Positions 27,605 to 35,884 of a stretch of 64,000 nucleotides of DNA are shown in pieces. The position numbers were made by a program, and so were the translations under genes. Source of the DNA: Pseudomonas akapageensis (lineage in GTDB: Bacteria > Pseudomonadota > Gammaproteobacteria > Pseudomonadales > Pseudomonadaceae); assembly GCF_011355085.1 (NCBI RefSeq), contig NZ_VXCP01000002.1, positions 186,001 to 250,000 of the forward strand, written 5' to 3'. Numbering within the stretch: position 1 is the first letter of the stretch; each line of letters starts with the position of its first letter. A model generated the notes under the pieces. The model ran no database searches, had not been told where the DNA came from, and saw only the letters and a program-made list of their open reading frames with translations.

Positions 27605-28572
27605 TCAAGGTACTCAAACCCGGCCTGGCCACCTCGGTCCAGGACCTTGGCCGCGAAGGCTACTACCACCTCGGCATTCCGCCCTCGGGGGCGCTGGATC
27701 AGTACGCACTGAGCGCCGCCAATTGCCTGGTCGGCAACCCGGCAGGCGCAGCGGCACTGGAGTGCACCCTGCTGGGGCCTGAACTGGAGTTCACCGTCGA
27801 TGCCCTGGTGGCCGTCAGCGGCGCGCACATGGCGGCGCGCCTGGACGGTGTGCAGATGCCCCATGACACCGCCTTTGCGGTATGCGCCGGGCAAGTGCTG
27901 CGCTTCGATTTTCCGAAGATCGGTGCCCGTACCTACATCGCGGTCGCCGGCGGCATCGATGTGCCGCTGGTGCTGGGCAGTCGCTCGACTTACGCCCTTG
28001 GCGCCCTGGGTGGTTACCAAGGACGGCGACTGGCGGCCGGCGATGAGCTGCCGATCGGTGAGCCGAGCGGGCAGGGCAAGGTCGGTGCGAGCCTGCCGAT
28101 GGCACTGCGCCAGGCGCTGGGTGGCGAGATCGAGCTGCGGGTGGTTCCGGGGCTGTATTACGACCGTCTGCTGCCGACGGCGGCCAAAAGCTTCTTCGCC
28201 GAACCCTGGACAGTCGGTTCCGAAGCAGACCGTATCGGCTATCGCTTCAAGGGTGGCAGTGCGCTGCAGTTCCAGCCCCGCGAACAGCCGTTCGGCGCTG
28301 GCTCAGATCCCTCGAACATCGTCGACAGCTGCTACCCGATCGGTTCGATCCAGGTGCCGGCAGGCCTGGAGCCGATAGTGCTGCACCGTGACGCGGTGTC
28401 CGGTGGCTACGCAATGATCGGCACGGTGATCAGCGCCGACCTTGACCTGATCGGTCAGATGCAGCCGAACCAGAAGGCGCACTTCGTTGAAGTCAGCCTC
28501 GAAGATGCATTGCTGGCCCGCCAGCACTACAAGAAAAAGCTCAAACGCATGAGCGAACTGTTCCTGTCCTGA
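27601..28572 (+). CDS. pxpC: 5-oxoprolinase subunit C (AHS2/KipA family)
   Basis: 323 residues. AHS2 hallmarks: KVLKPGLATSVQDLGREGYYHLGIPPSGALD, NPAGAAALECTLLGPEL, TYIAVAGGID and the C-terminal QVPAGLEPIVLHRDAVSGGYAMIGTVISADLDLIGQ region. Works as a heteromer with PxpB. Translationally coupled to pxpB (ATGA). Confidence 0.92.
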   Translation: MIKVLKPGLATSVQDLGREGYYHLGIPPSGALDQYALSAANCLVGNPAGAAALECTLLGPELEFTVDALVAVSGAHMAARLDGVQMPHDTAFAVCAGQVLRFDFPKIGARTYIAVAGGIDVPLVLGSRSTYALGALGGYQGRRLAAGDELPIGEPSGQGKVGASLPMALRQALGGEIELRVVPGLYYDRLLPTAAKSFFAEPWTVGSEADRIGYRFKGGSALQFQPREQPFGAGSDPSNIVDSCYPIGSIQVPAGLEPIVLHRDAVSGGYAMIGTVISADLDLIGQMQPNQKAHFVEVSLEDALLARQHYKKKLKRMSELFLS

Positions 28573-28685
28573 GCCTGTTCTTCCCATTGCGCGGGCAAGT
28601 CCTTGCCCGCACGCCATCGCAGTGTTTCGGTGCGCTGGCGGCTGCCCGCGTTTTTGCTTTCTCATTCGCTTTGGAGTTCATGCAA

Positions 28686-30002
28686 ATGGCAGGTCTTTCG
28701 CAATCTCGTAACGCCGACCATGATCCAGCCAGTGTTCCGGTGCCTGTGTCCGGCCGTATGGGCCGGTTGTCGCTGACCATGGCCTGGTGGGCGGTGTGCA
28801 GTGCCATGTTTTATATCGTTGTCGGTGCTTCACTCGGCCTTGCCTACGGCACGGCCAATGCCTTGATCGGCATGCTGCTTTCAGTGGTTTGTTATGGCTT
28901 GATCAACGCAGTCATCAGCCGTTACGCCATCCGCACCGGCGAGTCGGTGGCGCTGTTCTCCCGGCGCTTGTTCGGCAACAGTGGTGCTTGTCTGGCGACC
29001 CTGATCTTCTTCACCACGGCGATTTACTACGCAGTGTTCGAAGGCTCGGTCATCGCAGTGGCCGTCAACCACCTGTATCCCGAGGTGGCCTATCCGCTGG
29101 CCGCACTGATCGTGGTGCTGTACAGCGTGCCGCTGATCCTGGGCAGCGTGCAGCGCTGGCTGGACAAGTTCAATGGCGTGCTGCTGCCGATCTACCTGGG
29201 CGGTCTGCTGCTGGCAGTGGGGCTGTCGATCGCGCGCTATGGCTACCAGCCGCAATGGCTGGAGTTCGGCCCGCAAACGCCGGTGGCCCATGGTTGGTGG
29301 CACTGCTTCACAGCCTACATGGGCGTCTGGGTGCTGATGCTGTTCACCTTCGACTATGCGCGCTTCGGCAAGCCGGAAGATGCCGAGTATCACGGTCGCT
29401 GGAACTTCGGCATGCCGTTCTACCTGGTGACCTTCCTGCTCAATGGCGCGGCAGGGATCTACCTGGTCAGCAGCATTCCCCATGAAGGCGCGCTGAACGA
29501 AGTCTCGGTGGTCATGGCAATCCTGCAGTTGATGGGCGTGGGCGGGCTGCTGTTCGTGTGGGCCACGCAAACGCGGATCAATACAGCCAACTATTACCTG
29601 GCAACCCTGAACATGCAGGCGTTCTTCGCCCGTTTCGGGCTGCGCCTGTCGTACCTGGTCTGGGCCGTGGTGGTGGGGGCGATCGTTTATGCACTGATGC
29701 TTGCCGACGTCTTTGCCTACCTGCTCAAGGCCCTGGGTTATCAAGGGATCTTTGTGGTGGCCTGGGTCGGGGTGGCGCTGGCGCAGATCATGGGCGGTCG
29801 CGCGGATGCGTCAGTGCGCGACGTGAACTTCAATCCAGTCGGGCTGCTGGCATGGTTCGGTGGCACCGCCTTGGGGTTGGGCTTGATGATGGCCGACGGT
29901 GTGCTGGCGAGTTTTTCCGCACCCTTGACCGGTCTGCTGGCCTTCGCGCTGCAGTGGGGGCTGTCCCAGGGCGCGCGGCAGCGGGTGGCGGCTGCCGGTT
30001 GA
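28686..30002 (+). CDS. NCS1/cytosine-permease-like transporter
   Basis: 438 residues from ATG 28686, chosen because GGAG lies nine bases upstream; ATG 28680 is too close to it. About 12 hydrophobic segments. The TM1-3 stretch with SAMFYIVVGASLGLAYGTANALIGM and the later TFDYARF block resemble cytosine/purine permeases. It is the last gene of the pxp locus, 113 bases after pxpC, so it is a candidate importer of 5-oxoproline or of the substrate of the carboxylase-like enzymes. Substrate inferred from context only. Confidence 0.82.
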   Translation: MAGLSQSRNADHDPASVPVPVSGRMGRLSLTMAWWAVCSAMFYIVVGASLGLAYGTANALIGMLLSVVCYGLINAVISRYAIRTGESVALFSRRLFGNSGACLATLIFFTTAIYYAVFEGSVIAVAVNHLYPEVAYPLAALIVVLYSVPLILGSVQRWLDKFNGVLLPIYLGGLLLAVGLSIARYGYQPQWLEFGPQTPVAHGWWHCFTAYMGVWVLMLFTFDYARFGKPEDAEYHGRWNFGMPFYLVTFLLNGAAGIYLVSSIPHEGALNEVSVVMAILQLMGVGGLLFVWATQTRINTANYYLATLNMQAFFARFGLRLSYLVWAVVVGAIVYALMLADVFAYLLKALGYQGIFVVAWVGVALAQIMGGRADASVRDVNFNPVGLLAWFGGTALGLGLMMADGVLASFSAPLTGLLAFALQWGLSQGARQRVAAAG

Positions 30003-30165
30003 TATCAGACAGGCGGTAGCCATTTCAGGGGGGGCGCAGCGCTGATCATCATTTGTCATGATTAATGGCTTTGCTTGGTCAAGGGTAGGGGTATTCTGGA
30101 AAATATCCGCAAAATTATCTCGGGGCTGTACGAATGCTACCCTGATTTCCGGAGTATTTTTACTG

Positions 30166-31230
30166 ATGGCTCAATCATCCTTGCCTGCAGAAAGCGCCCT
30201 GGCGCCCCCCGCTTCTCGGCATTACGAGGGGCGCTATCACAACCTGACCGTGCTGCCGCAAGACGGGCTGCTGAAAAAACTGCGCATCGGCTTCAAGTTC
30301 CTGTTTCTGAGCCGGCCGGCCGACACCCGCCCGGCGGCCCCCGTTCCCGTGCAGCGCCTGACCCGCGAGCAGTTGCTGGATGCACCGGACAACAGCCTCT
30401 GGCGCCTGGGGCATTCAACGGTATTGTTGAAACTGGGCAATGACTTCTTCATCACCGATCCGGTGTTCGTCGAGCGCGCCTCGCCCGTGCAATGGGCCGG
30501 CCCGAAGCGTTTTCACCAACCCCCCCTGAGCGTCGATGAGTTGCCAGCGCTCAAGGCGGTCATCCTGTCCCATGACCATTACGATCATCTCGACGAACAG
30601 ACGGTCGTGCAACTGGCCGCCAAGACCGAATTCTTCCTCACGCCATTGGGCGTAGGCGACACCTTGATTCGTTGGGGAGTACCGGCCGAGAAAGTGCGTC
30701 AGCTGGACTGGTGGCAAACCACCGAAATCGATGGCGCCCGATTCGCCGCCACGCCGTCGCAGCACTTTTCCGGTCGCGGTTTGTTCGACAGCAACAGCAC
30801 GCTGTGGGCGTCCTGGGTCATCATTGCAGACAACCTGCGTGTGTTTTTCAGTGGCGACAGTGGCTATTTCGACGGCTTCAAGCAGATCGGCGAGCAATAC
30901 GGTCCCTTCGACCTGACGTTGATGGAGACCGGCGCCTACAACGTCAACTGGCCCAGCGTACACATGCAGCCCGAGCAAAGCCTGCAGGCGCATATCGATG
31001 TGCGCGGGCGCTGGCTGCTGCCGATTCATAATGGGACCTTCGATCTGTCGACGCACAGCTGGCATGAGCCTTTCGACCGCATTGCCGCGTTGGCATCGTC
31101 TCAAGGCATACCCCTCAGTACCCCACAGATGGGCGAACGGGTGAGCCTGCTGCAACCACATGCGGGGCAGCACTGGTGGTTGGCGCCTGTGCTGCAGCCG
31201 GCGCCATTGGCTGCACCACCGGCTATTTAG
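30166..31230 (+). CDS. MBL-fold metallohydrolase (UlaG/NAPE-PLD-like)
   Basis: 354 residues from ATG 30166 (GGAG 11 bases upstream). WRLGHSTVLLKLGNDFFITDPVF opens the metallo-beta-lactamase fold. The metal motif HxHxDH appears as LSHDHYDHLD, followed by a later histidine in TPSQHFSGRG, GDSGYFDGF and LPIHNGTFDLS. This matches the zinc phosphodiesterase/lactonase branch (UlaG, NAPE-PLD). No signal peptide. Substrate unknown. Confidence 0.87.
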   Translation: MAQSSLPAESALAPPASRHYEGRYHNLTVLPQDGLLKKLRIGFKFLFLSRPADTRPAAPVPVQRLTREQLLDAPDNSLWRLGHSTVLLKLGNDFFITDPVFVERASPVQWAGPKRFHQPPLSVDELPALKAVILSHDHYDHLDEQTVVQLAAKTEFFLTPLGVGDTLIRWGVPAEKVRQLDWWQTTEIDGARFAATPSQHFSGRGLFDSNSTLWASWVIIADNLRVFFSGDSGYFDGFKQIGEQYGPFDLTLMETGAYNVNWPSVHMQPEQSLQAHIDVRGRWLLPIHNGTFDLSTHSWHEPFDRIAALASSQGIPLSTPQMGERVSLLQPHAGQHWWLAPVLQPAPLAAPPAI

Positions 31231-32101
31231 TCTTCTGCCTGTCGGCTCGCCCAGCCTCGTTTTTCTCGGGCGGCTTGCCTGTATCGCTACGAATCTGCGC
31301 GTGGCTGATCAGCGCGAAAATAAAGCTGCCGCCAACGATATTGCCGACCAGTGTCGGCCCGGCGAAGTGCAGCCAGAACTCCTGCCAACTCGCTTCCCCG
31401 GCCCAGACCAGGTAGGAGACGTCCACCGAACCTACGACGATATGGGTGAAGTCGCCCAACGCCATCAGGTAGGTGATCAGGATGATGATCCACATCTTGG
31501 CGCTTTCCATCGACGGGATCATCCAGACCATGGTGGCGATCATCCAGCCCGAGACGATGCCTTTGGAAAACATCTGTTTGACGTCGTTCTCCATGACCTT
31601 GCGGCCGATATCGAGAAAGGCCGCGTCGGTCTTGCTGTCGAAAATCGGCAGGTGCAGCATCACGTACGACACCAGCAAGGTCCCGGCCAGATTGCCCACC
31701 AGCACGACCCCCCACAAGCGCAGCAGTCGAGCAAAATTGCTCAGGGTCGGCTTGGTCATCACCGGCAGCACGGCGGTCAGGGTGTTCTCGGTAAACAACT
31801 GCTGGCGCGCCAGAATCACCGCCAGAAACCCCGCGCAGTAGCCCAGGCTGGCAATCACCTTGCCGGTTTCCGCGTCTGGCAGGCGCGAATTGAACAAACC
31901 CATCGCCATGAGTGACAGACCCATGGTCAACCCGGCCGCCAACGCCGACCACCAAAGCGCCGCAACACTGCGTTCGAGCTCGGTATCACCCTGGGTGCGG
32001 ATGATCTCGTGCAACACCGCCGCCCGCGGCGGCTGATTCTTGCTGACTTCCTGCTGTTCATCCGCCGACAGGCCGGGGGTCTTGCCTTCGTCGTTGTTCA
32101 T
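31223..32101 (-). CDS. formate/nitrite transporter (FNT) family channel
   Basis: 292 residues from ATG 32099-32101; a longer in-frame start would add 35 unlike residues. A soluble N-terminal segment (about 50 residues) is followed by six hydrophobic segments with FNT-like GYCAGFLAVILARQQLFTENT and LVGNLAGTLL. It resembles the YfdC subgroup, whose substrate is not settled. Its 3' end overlaps the MBL gene's 3' end by 8 bases. Divergent from the DapF-like gene. Confidence 0.85.
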   Translation of the reverse strand: MNNDEGKTPGLSADEQQEVSKNQPPRAAVLHEIIRTQGDTELERSVAALWWSALAAGLTMGLSLMAMGLFNSRLPDAETGKVIASLGYCAGFLAVILARQQLFTENTLTAVLPVMTKPTLSNFARLLRLWGVVLVGNLAGTLLVSYVMLHLPIFDSKTDAAFLDIGRKVMENDVKQMFSKGIVSGWMIATMVWMIPSMESAKMWIIILITYLMALGDFTHIVVGSVDVSYLVWAGEASWQEFWLHFAGPTLVGNIVGGSFIFALISHAQIRSDTGKPPEKNEAGRADRQKTK

Positions 32102-32242
32102 GAGGGTCCCTGAGCGTGACTGTACGCGCTTCATTGTAGAGACTGTGCAAGGACCGGATTGGTTGCGTAGCCGCAGCATCACACGCAAAGTGTGGGAACG
32201 ATTCATGTCGCCTGGCAGTTCAAATTCCCCATCGAGAGATCA

Positions 32243-33235
32243 ATGACCACCCTCTACGACGCACGCGGCAATATCTACGCCGTGATCTCACCCCAACAAT
32301 TACGCACGATGGGCATTGTCCTGCCCGAGACCGCAGAGCAGGCTGCCCTGACCCGAACGCAATGGGCTCAACGCGCCATCGCCGCGTGCTGCGACTGGCC
32401 TGAAGGCACCAGGCCGCAAGGTGCCAAGGCTCACCGCAGCGATGGCCTGCTGGTGGGCCCCTTCCAGGACAAAGCCCCCTTCGACCTGTTGATCGTCAAC
32501 ACCGATGGCAGCTTCGCCGAGCGCAGCGGCAATGGCCTGACCATTTTTGCCCAGGCGCTTACCGATCAAGGACTGACCGTTGCGAATGAAGGCTTTGCGC
32601 TGCGTGTCCATCATGACAAAAGCGATTCGCCTTCACCGGTTTCCACCCAACTCGAACCTGCGGTGCTCAATGGCACCCAGGGCTTCTGGCTTGATCTGGG
32701 CACGCCAGGCTTCGGTCCCGATGCCGTGGGTGCCCGGAACGGGCGGGTGACGGAGTCCGGACCGACGAGCCATGTACATCGCCTGAGCCAACTCGATCCG
32801 CGCTGGAACCGCAGTGTATTCGTGCGCATTGGCAATCCGCATTGCGTCAGCCTGCTTGCCGACCCGAATGAATTGCCTGATATGCAGCAGTTGCGCACGC
32901 ATCCACTGGATGAAGGGTTGACCCGTATCGCCTTCGCCAGCGATGGCGGGTCAGGGGAGGGCGATCCATGTCCTGGCGGAGTGAACCTGCAGTGGGCTGC
33001 GCTTGAAAGTGAAGGGTTGATCGCAGCAAGGGTATTCGAGCGCGGTGAAGGGCCTACGGAATCGTCGGGCACCAGCGCCAGTGCCGTGGCCTGCGCTGCC
33101 TGGTTGACCGGCCTGGTGAAGGCGGGAACGGTGCAGGTGCGCATGCCGGGTGGGACGGCGCCGGTTCGTTTGCAGGAAAGCGAGGGGCGGCTTGAACGGG
33201 TAAACCTGTTCGGTACCGCGAAACGGATACTGTAA
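32243..33235 (+). CDS. DapF-fold isomerase with both catalytic cysteines replaced by serine
   Basis: 330 residues from ATG 32243; standard DapF is about 275. The two half-site motifs of diaminopimelate epimerase are recognisable: NTDGSFAERSGNG corresponds to the NADGS..CGNG block and FERGEGPTESSGTSASAVAC to the ERG.GET.ACGTG block. In both, the catalytic Cys is Ser. Hence classical two-cysteine racemisation of diaminopimelate is unlikely. It may be an isomerase of another amino acid derivative or a PhzF-like enzyme. Many databases would call it diaminopimelate epimerase. Followed by REP elements. Confidence 0.78.
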   Translation: MTTLYDARGNIYAVISPQQLRTMGIVLPETAEQAALTRTQWAQRAIAACCDWPEGTRPQGAKAHRSDGLLVGPFQDKAPFDLLIVNTDGSFAERSGNGLTIFAQALTDQGLTVANEGFALRVHHDKSDSPSPVSTQLEPAVLNGTQGFWLDLGTPGFGPDAVGARNGRVTESGPTSHVHRLSQLDPRWNRSVFVRIGNPHCVSLLADPNELPDMQQLRTHPLDEGLTRIAFASDGGSGEGDPCPGGVNLQWAALESEGLIAARVFERGEGPTESSGTSASAVACAAWLTGLVKAGTVQVRMPGGTAPVRLQESEGRLERVNLFGTAKRIL

Positions 33236-33255
33236 TGCAAAGAGATGCGTTTTTT

Positions 33256-33413
33256 GTGGGAGCTGGCTTGCCAGCGATGCAGTCGCCTCGGTCTTTCTGA
33301 TCCTGTGCGGTGATGCTATCGCTGGCAAGCCAGCTCCCACAAGGGATCAGCGCTCGGCATTTCATTTGTGGACCTGGATAGGCCCCCCTGTGGGAGCTGG
33401 CTTGCCAGCGATG
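33256..33413. repeat. cluster of three REP units
   Basis: GTGGGAGCTGGCTTGCCAGC at 33256-33279, its inverse complement at 33318-33340 and a third copy in the first orientation at 33390-33413. The same 24-base unit occurs near 15124 and at 38577-38661. Confidence 0.9.
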
Positions 33414-33434
33414 ACGTCCGTGCAGGCAATACAG

Positions 33435-33908
33435 TTAACGCCTGGGCCGCCGCCCCAGTGCCACCTCCCGCGTCACCCAGGCTATCAGCGGTGAACCCAT
33501 CAAGGTCGGTACCAGCCACGGCCATGGCGTGGCGAAGCCGCTGATCCCGGTTATGGTCACCCAATTGATCACCAGCAGTGCCGTGCACAGGGCGATGTAA
33601 GAACCGCCCTGACCGGCCAGATGCAGCTTCAACCAACCCTTCCAGCGCATTTTCGCCGCCAGGTAACCCATCAACGCCAAAGCGTAAGAGCCGATGGCTA
33701 CCCACAACAACCAGCCAATGCGCTGCCAGCTCAACACCGCCAGGGCTGCGGCGGTGATGCAGACCCCGAGCATGACCCAGTGATAGCACTCGCCGGCAAA
33801 GGTATGCACCCCGGGGCGTTTGCGCGCCTGCATGGCCAGCGGCCCGAGCAGCAACCCGATGCCGCCCAGGAGGATGTGCGCCACCAGAAAAGGGGTTGTC
33901 ACCGTCAT
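33435..33908 (-). CDS. four-helix membrane protein, DUF2306-like
   Basis: 157 residues with four hydrophobic segments. Conserved-looking His and Gly in FLVAHILLGGIGLLLGPLAM and in HTFAGECYHWVMLGV are reminiscent of DUF2306-type membrane proteins, whose function is unknown. Ends with a basic tail RRPRR. The gene is isolated between REP elements and the acyl-CoA dehydrogenase gene. Confidence 0.65.
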   Translation of the reverse strand: MTVTTPFLVAHILLGGIGLLLGPLAMQARKRPGVHTFAGECYHWVMLGVCITAAALAVLSWQRIGWLLWVAIGSYALALMGYLAAKMRWKGWLKLHLAGQGGSYIALCTALLVINWVTITGISGFATPWPWLVPTLMGSPLIAWVTREVALGRRPRR

Positions 33909-33949
33909 GTTCGCCTCCGCTGGCCGTGAGTTGAACCAGCGTAGGCCAA

Positions 33950-35737
33950 TTACCGGGAGAACGCCGCGTCCGGAATCGCCATCAGGTTGCCGCTGCCGCT
34001 TCTGATCATCGCGACGTGTTGATCGGCGCGTGGCAGCAACCGTTGAAAATAGAATCGGGCCGTCTCGCGCTTGCCGATGTAGAAGTCGTGCTCACTGCTG
34101 CCGGCGGCCAATTGACGTTCGGCCTGGGTCGCGGCGCGTAGCCAGTGGTATCCGAGCAGGACATAGCCGGACTGCATCAGGTAGTCGAAGGCGCTGGCAC
34201 CGACCAGGTTACTGTCGTTGTGGCGTTGATCCAGCACCCAACCCGTCAGTTCGCGCCATTGCCCCACATAACGGCTCAGTTGCTGCGCCAGTGCCGGCGG
34301 GACGTTGTCCTCCAGGCAAAAGCCTTCGATCTCGGCAAACAGATTTTCCAGCTCGCGACCTTCGTCTGCCAGGACCTTGCGGTTCAGCAGGTCGATCCCC
34401 TGAATGGTGTTGGTGCCTTCGTAGATGGCGGTGATACGCACATCGCGAGAGATCTGCTCCATGCCGGCCTCGCGGATAAAGCCATGGCCGCCGAACACTT
34501 GCACGCCAAGCTGCGCCGCTTCGATGCCGGTTTCAGTGAGAAAGCCTTTGGCGATCGGGGTCAGTAATGCCAGGCGGCGCATGGCGGCCTCGCGGACCGA
34601 TTCACTCAGGCCATGGTGAAGAAGGTCGACCTGTCGAGCACAGGCCAGGTTCAGCATGCGCCCACCTTCGGCGAAGGCTTTCTGGGTCAGCAACATACGT
34701 CGCACATCGGGGTGGTTGATGATCGGGTCGGCGGCCAGTTCCGGTCTCTGCGGCGGCACCGCACGCATCTGCAGACGCTCGCGGGCATAACGCAACGCGC
34801 CCTGGAACGAGGCTTCGGCATGGCCTTGCCCTTGCTGGGCGACTGCCAGGCGCGACTCGTTGATAAAGGTGAACATGGCGTTCAGGCCACGGTTGGCGGT
34901 GCCCAGCAGATAGCCGGTGGAACCGTCGAAATTGATCACGCAGGTGGCGTTGCCGTGAATGCCCATCTTGTGCTCGATCGAACCACAGCTCACCCCGTTG
35001 GCCGGGCCTGCACTGTCATCGTCATTGAGCAGGCGCTTGGGCACGGCGAACAGGGAGATACCCTTGACGCCGGCCGGTGCCCCCTCAATGCGCGCCAGGA
35101 CCAGGTGCAGGATGTTGTCGGTCATATCGTGGTCGCCAGCAGAAATGAACATCTTGCTGCCGGTGATCCGGTAACTGCCGTCGCTCATCACCTCGGCGCG
35201 GGTGCGCAGCAGGCCCAGGTCCGAACCGCAATGGGCTTCGGTGAGGCACATGGTGCCGGTCATGCGCCCAGCGATCAGCGCCGGCAAAAAGCGCTGCTTG
35301 AGTGATTCGTCGCCATGGGCATAGAGCGTGCTGACAGCACCGCTGGTGAGGTTGATGTACATGTTCCAGGCGTGGTTGGCGCTGAACAGCATGTCATTGA
35401 CCACGCTGCCCATCGATGGCGGGAGCCCTTGCCCGCCATAAGCCTGGGGCTTCTCCAGGGCGAGCCAGCCGTTGTCGGCAAACTGGCGGAACGCTTCGCT
35501 GAAACCGGGTGGCGTGCTGACCCGGCCGTCCTGCCATTGGCAACCCTGGATATCGCCCACCGCGTTCAACGGCGCCACTGCCTGCTCGGCGAACCTGGCT
35601 GCTTGCTCGGTGATGGCGTCCAGCATCGAGGCGTCAATGGCCTCGCAGCCTTCGAGCTGCTGATAGTGGCTGGCAAAGTCGTTCAGTTCATGGATGACGA
35701 ATTGCAAGTCGCGCAGGGGAGCCTGGTAGCTGGGCAT
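33950..35737 (-). CDS. acyl-CoA dehydrogenase (long form, with C-terminal extension)
   Basis: 595 residues from ATG 35735-35737. The N-terminal MPSYQAPLRDLQFVIHEL segment is the short helix domain found in this about 600-residue subfamily. FAD/substrate-binding blocks are GTMCLTEAHCGSDLG, YRITGSKMFISAGDHD and GGHGFIREAGMEQISRDVRITAIYEGTNTIQ, the latter containing the catalytic Glu of the YEGT motif. It catalyses the first beta-oxidation step on an unidentified acyl-CoA. A paralogue lies at 42094-43896. Both promoters carry a shared element (35849-35866 here). Confidence 0.9.
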   Translation of the reverse strand: MPSYQAPLRDLQFVIHELNDFASHYQQLEGCEAIDASMLDAITEQAARFAEQAVAPLNAVGDIQGCQWQDGRVSTPPGFSEAFRQFADNGWLALEKPQAYGGQGLPPSMGSVVNDMLFSANHAWNMYINLTSGAVSTLYAHGDESLKQRFLPALIAGRMTGTMCLTEAHCGSDLGLLRTRAEVMSDGSYRITGSKMFISAGDHDMTDNILHLVLARIEGAPAGVKGISLFAVPKRLLNDDDSAGPANGVSCGSIEHKMGIHGNATCVINFDGSTGYLLGTANRGLNAMFTFINESRLAVAQQGQGHAEASFQGALRYARERLQMRAVPPQRPELAADPIINHPDVRRMLLTQKAFAEGGRMLNLACARQVDLLHHGLSESVREAAMRRLALLTPIAKGFLTETGIEAAQLGVQVFGGHGFIREAGMEQISRDVRITAIYEGTNTIQGIDLLNRKVLADEGRELENLFAEIEGFCLEDNVPPALAQQLSRYVGQWRELTGWVLDQRHNDSNLVGASAFDYLMQSGYVLLGYHWLRAATQAERQLAAGSSEHDFYIGKRETARFYFQRLLPRADQHVAMIRSGSGNLMAIPDAAFSR

Positions 35738-35848
35738 GGTGAGGTCCTGGACATGATGGAAAGTAGCAGCGTGCAGGGAAAAGATTTCACGCTGAGTGCA
35801 TGGCTGGTTTTTTAGCAATTACAGGCAGCCGTGCGCTTCCAACTGCAG

Positions 35849-35866
35849 GTGGATTTGCAGGTGGAA
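35849..35866 (-). promoter_or_regulatory. shared promoter element, copy 1 (acyl-CoA dehydrogenase)
   Basis: On the minus strand it reads TTCCACCTGCAAATCCAC, part of a triple CCACC repeat, about 112 bases upstream of the acyl-CoA dehydrogenase start. 16 of 18 bases match copy 2 at 43969-43986. It also lies next to the 3' end of the MalT-like regulator. Confidence 0.5.
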
Positions 35867-35884
35867 GGTGGGTGGAGGGGTAGC

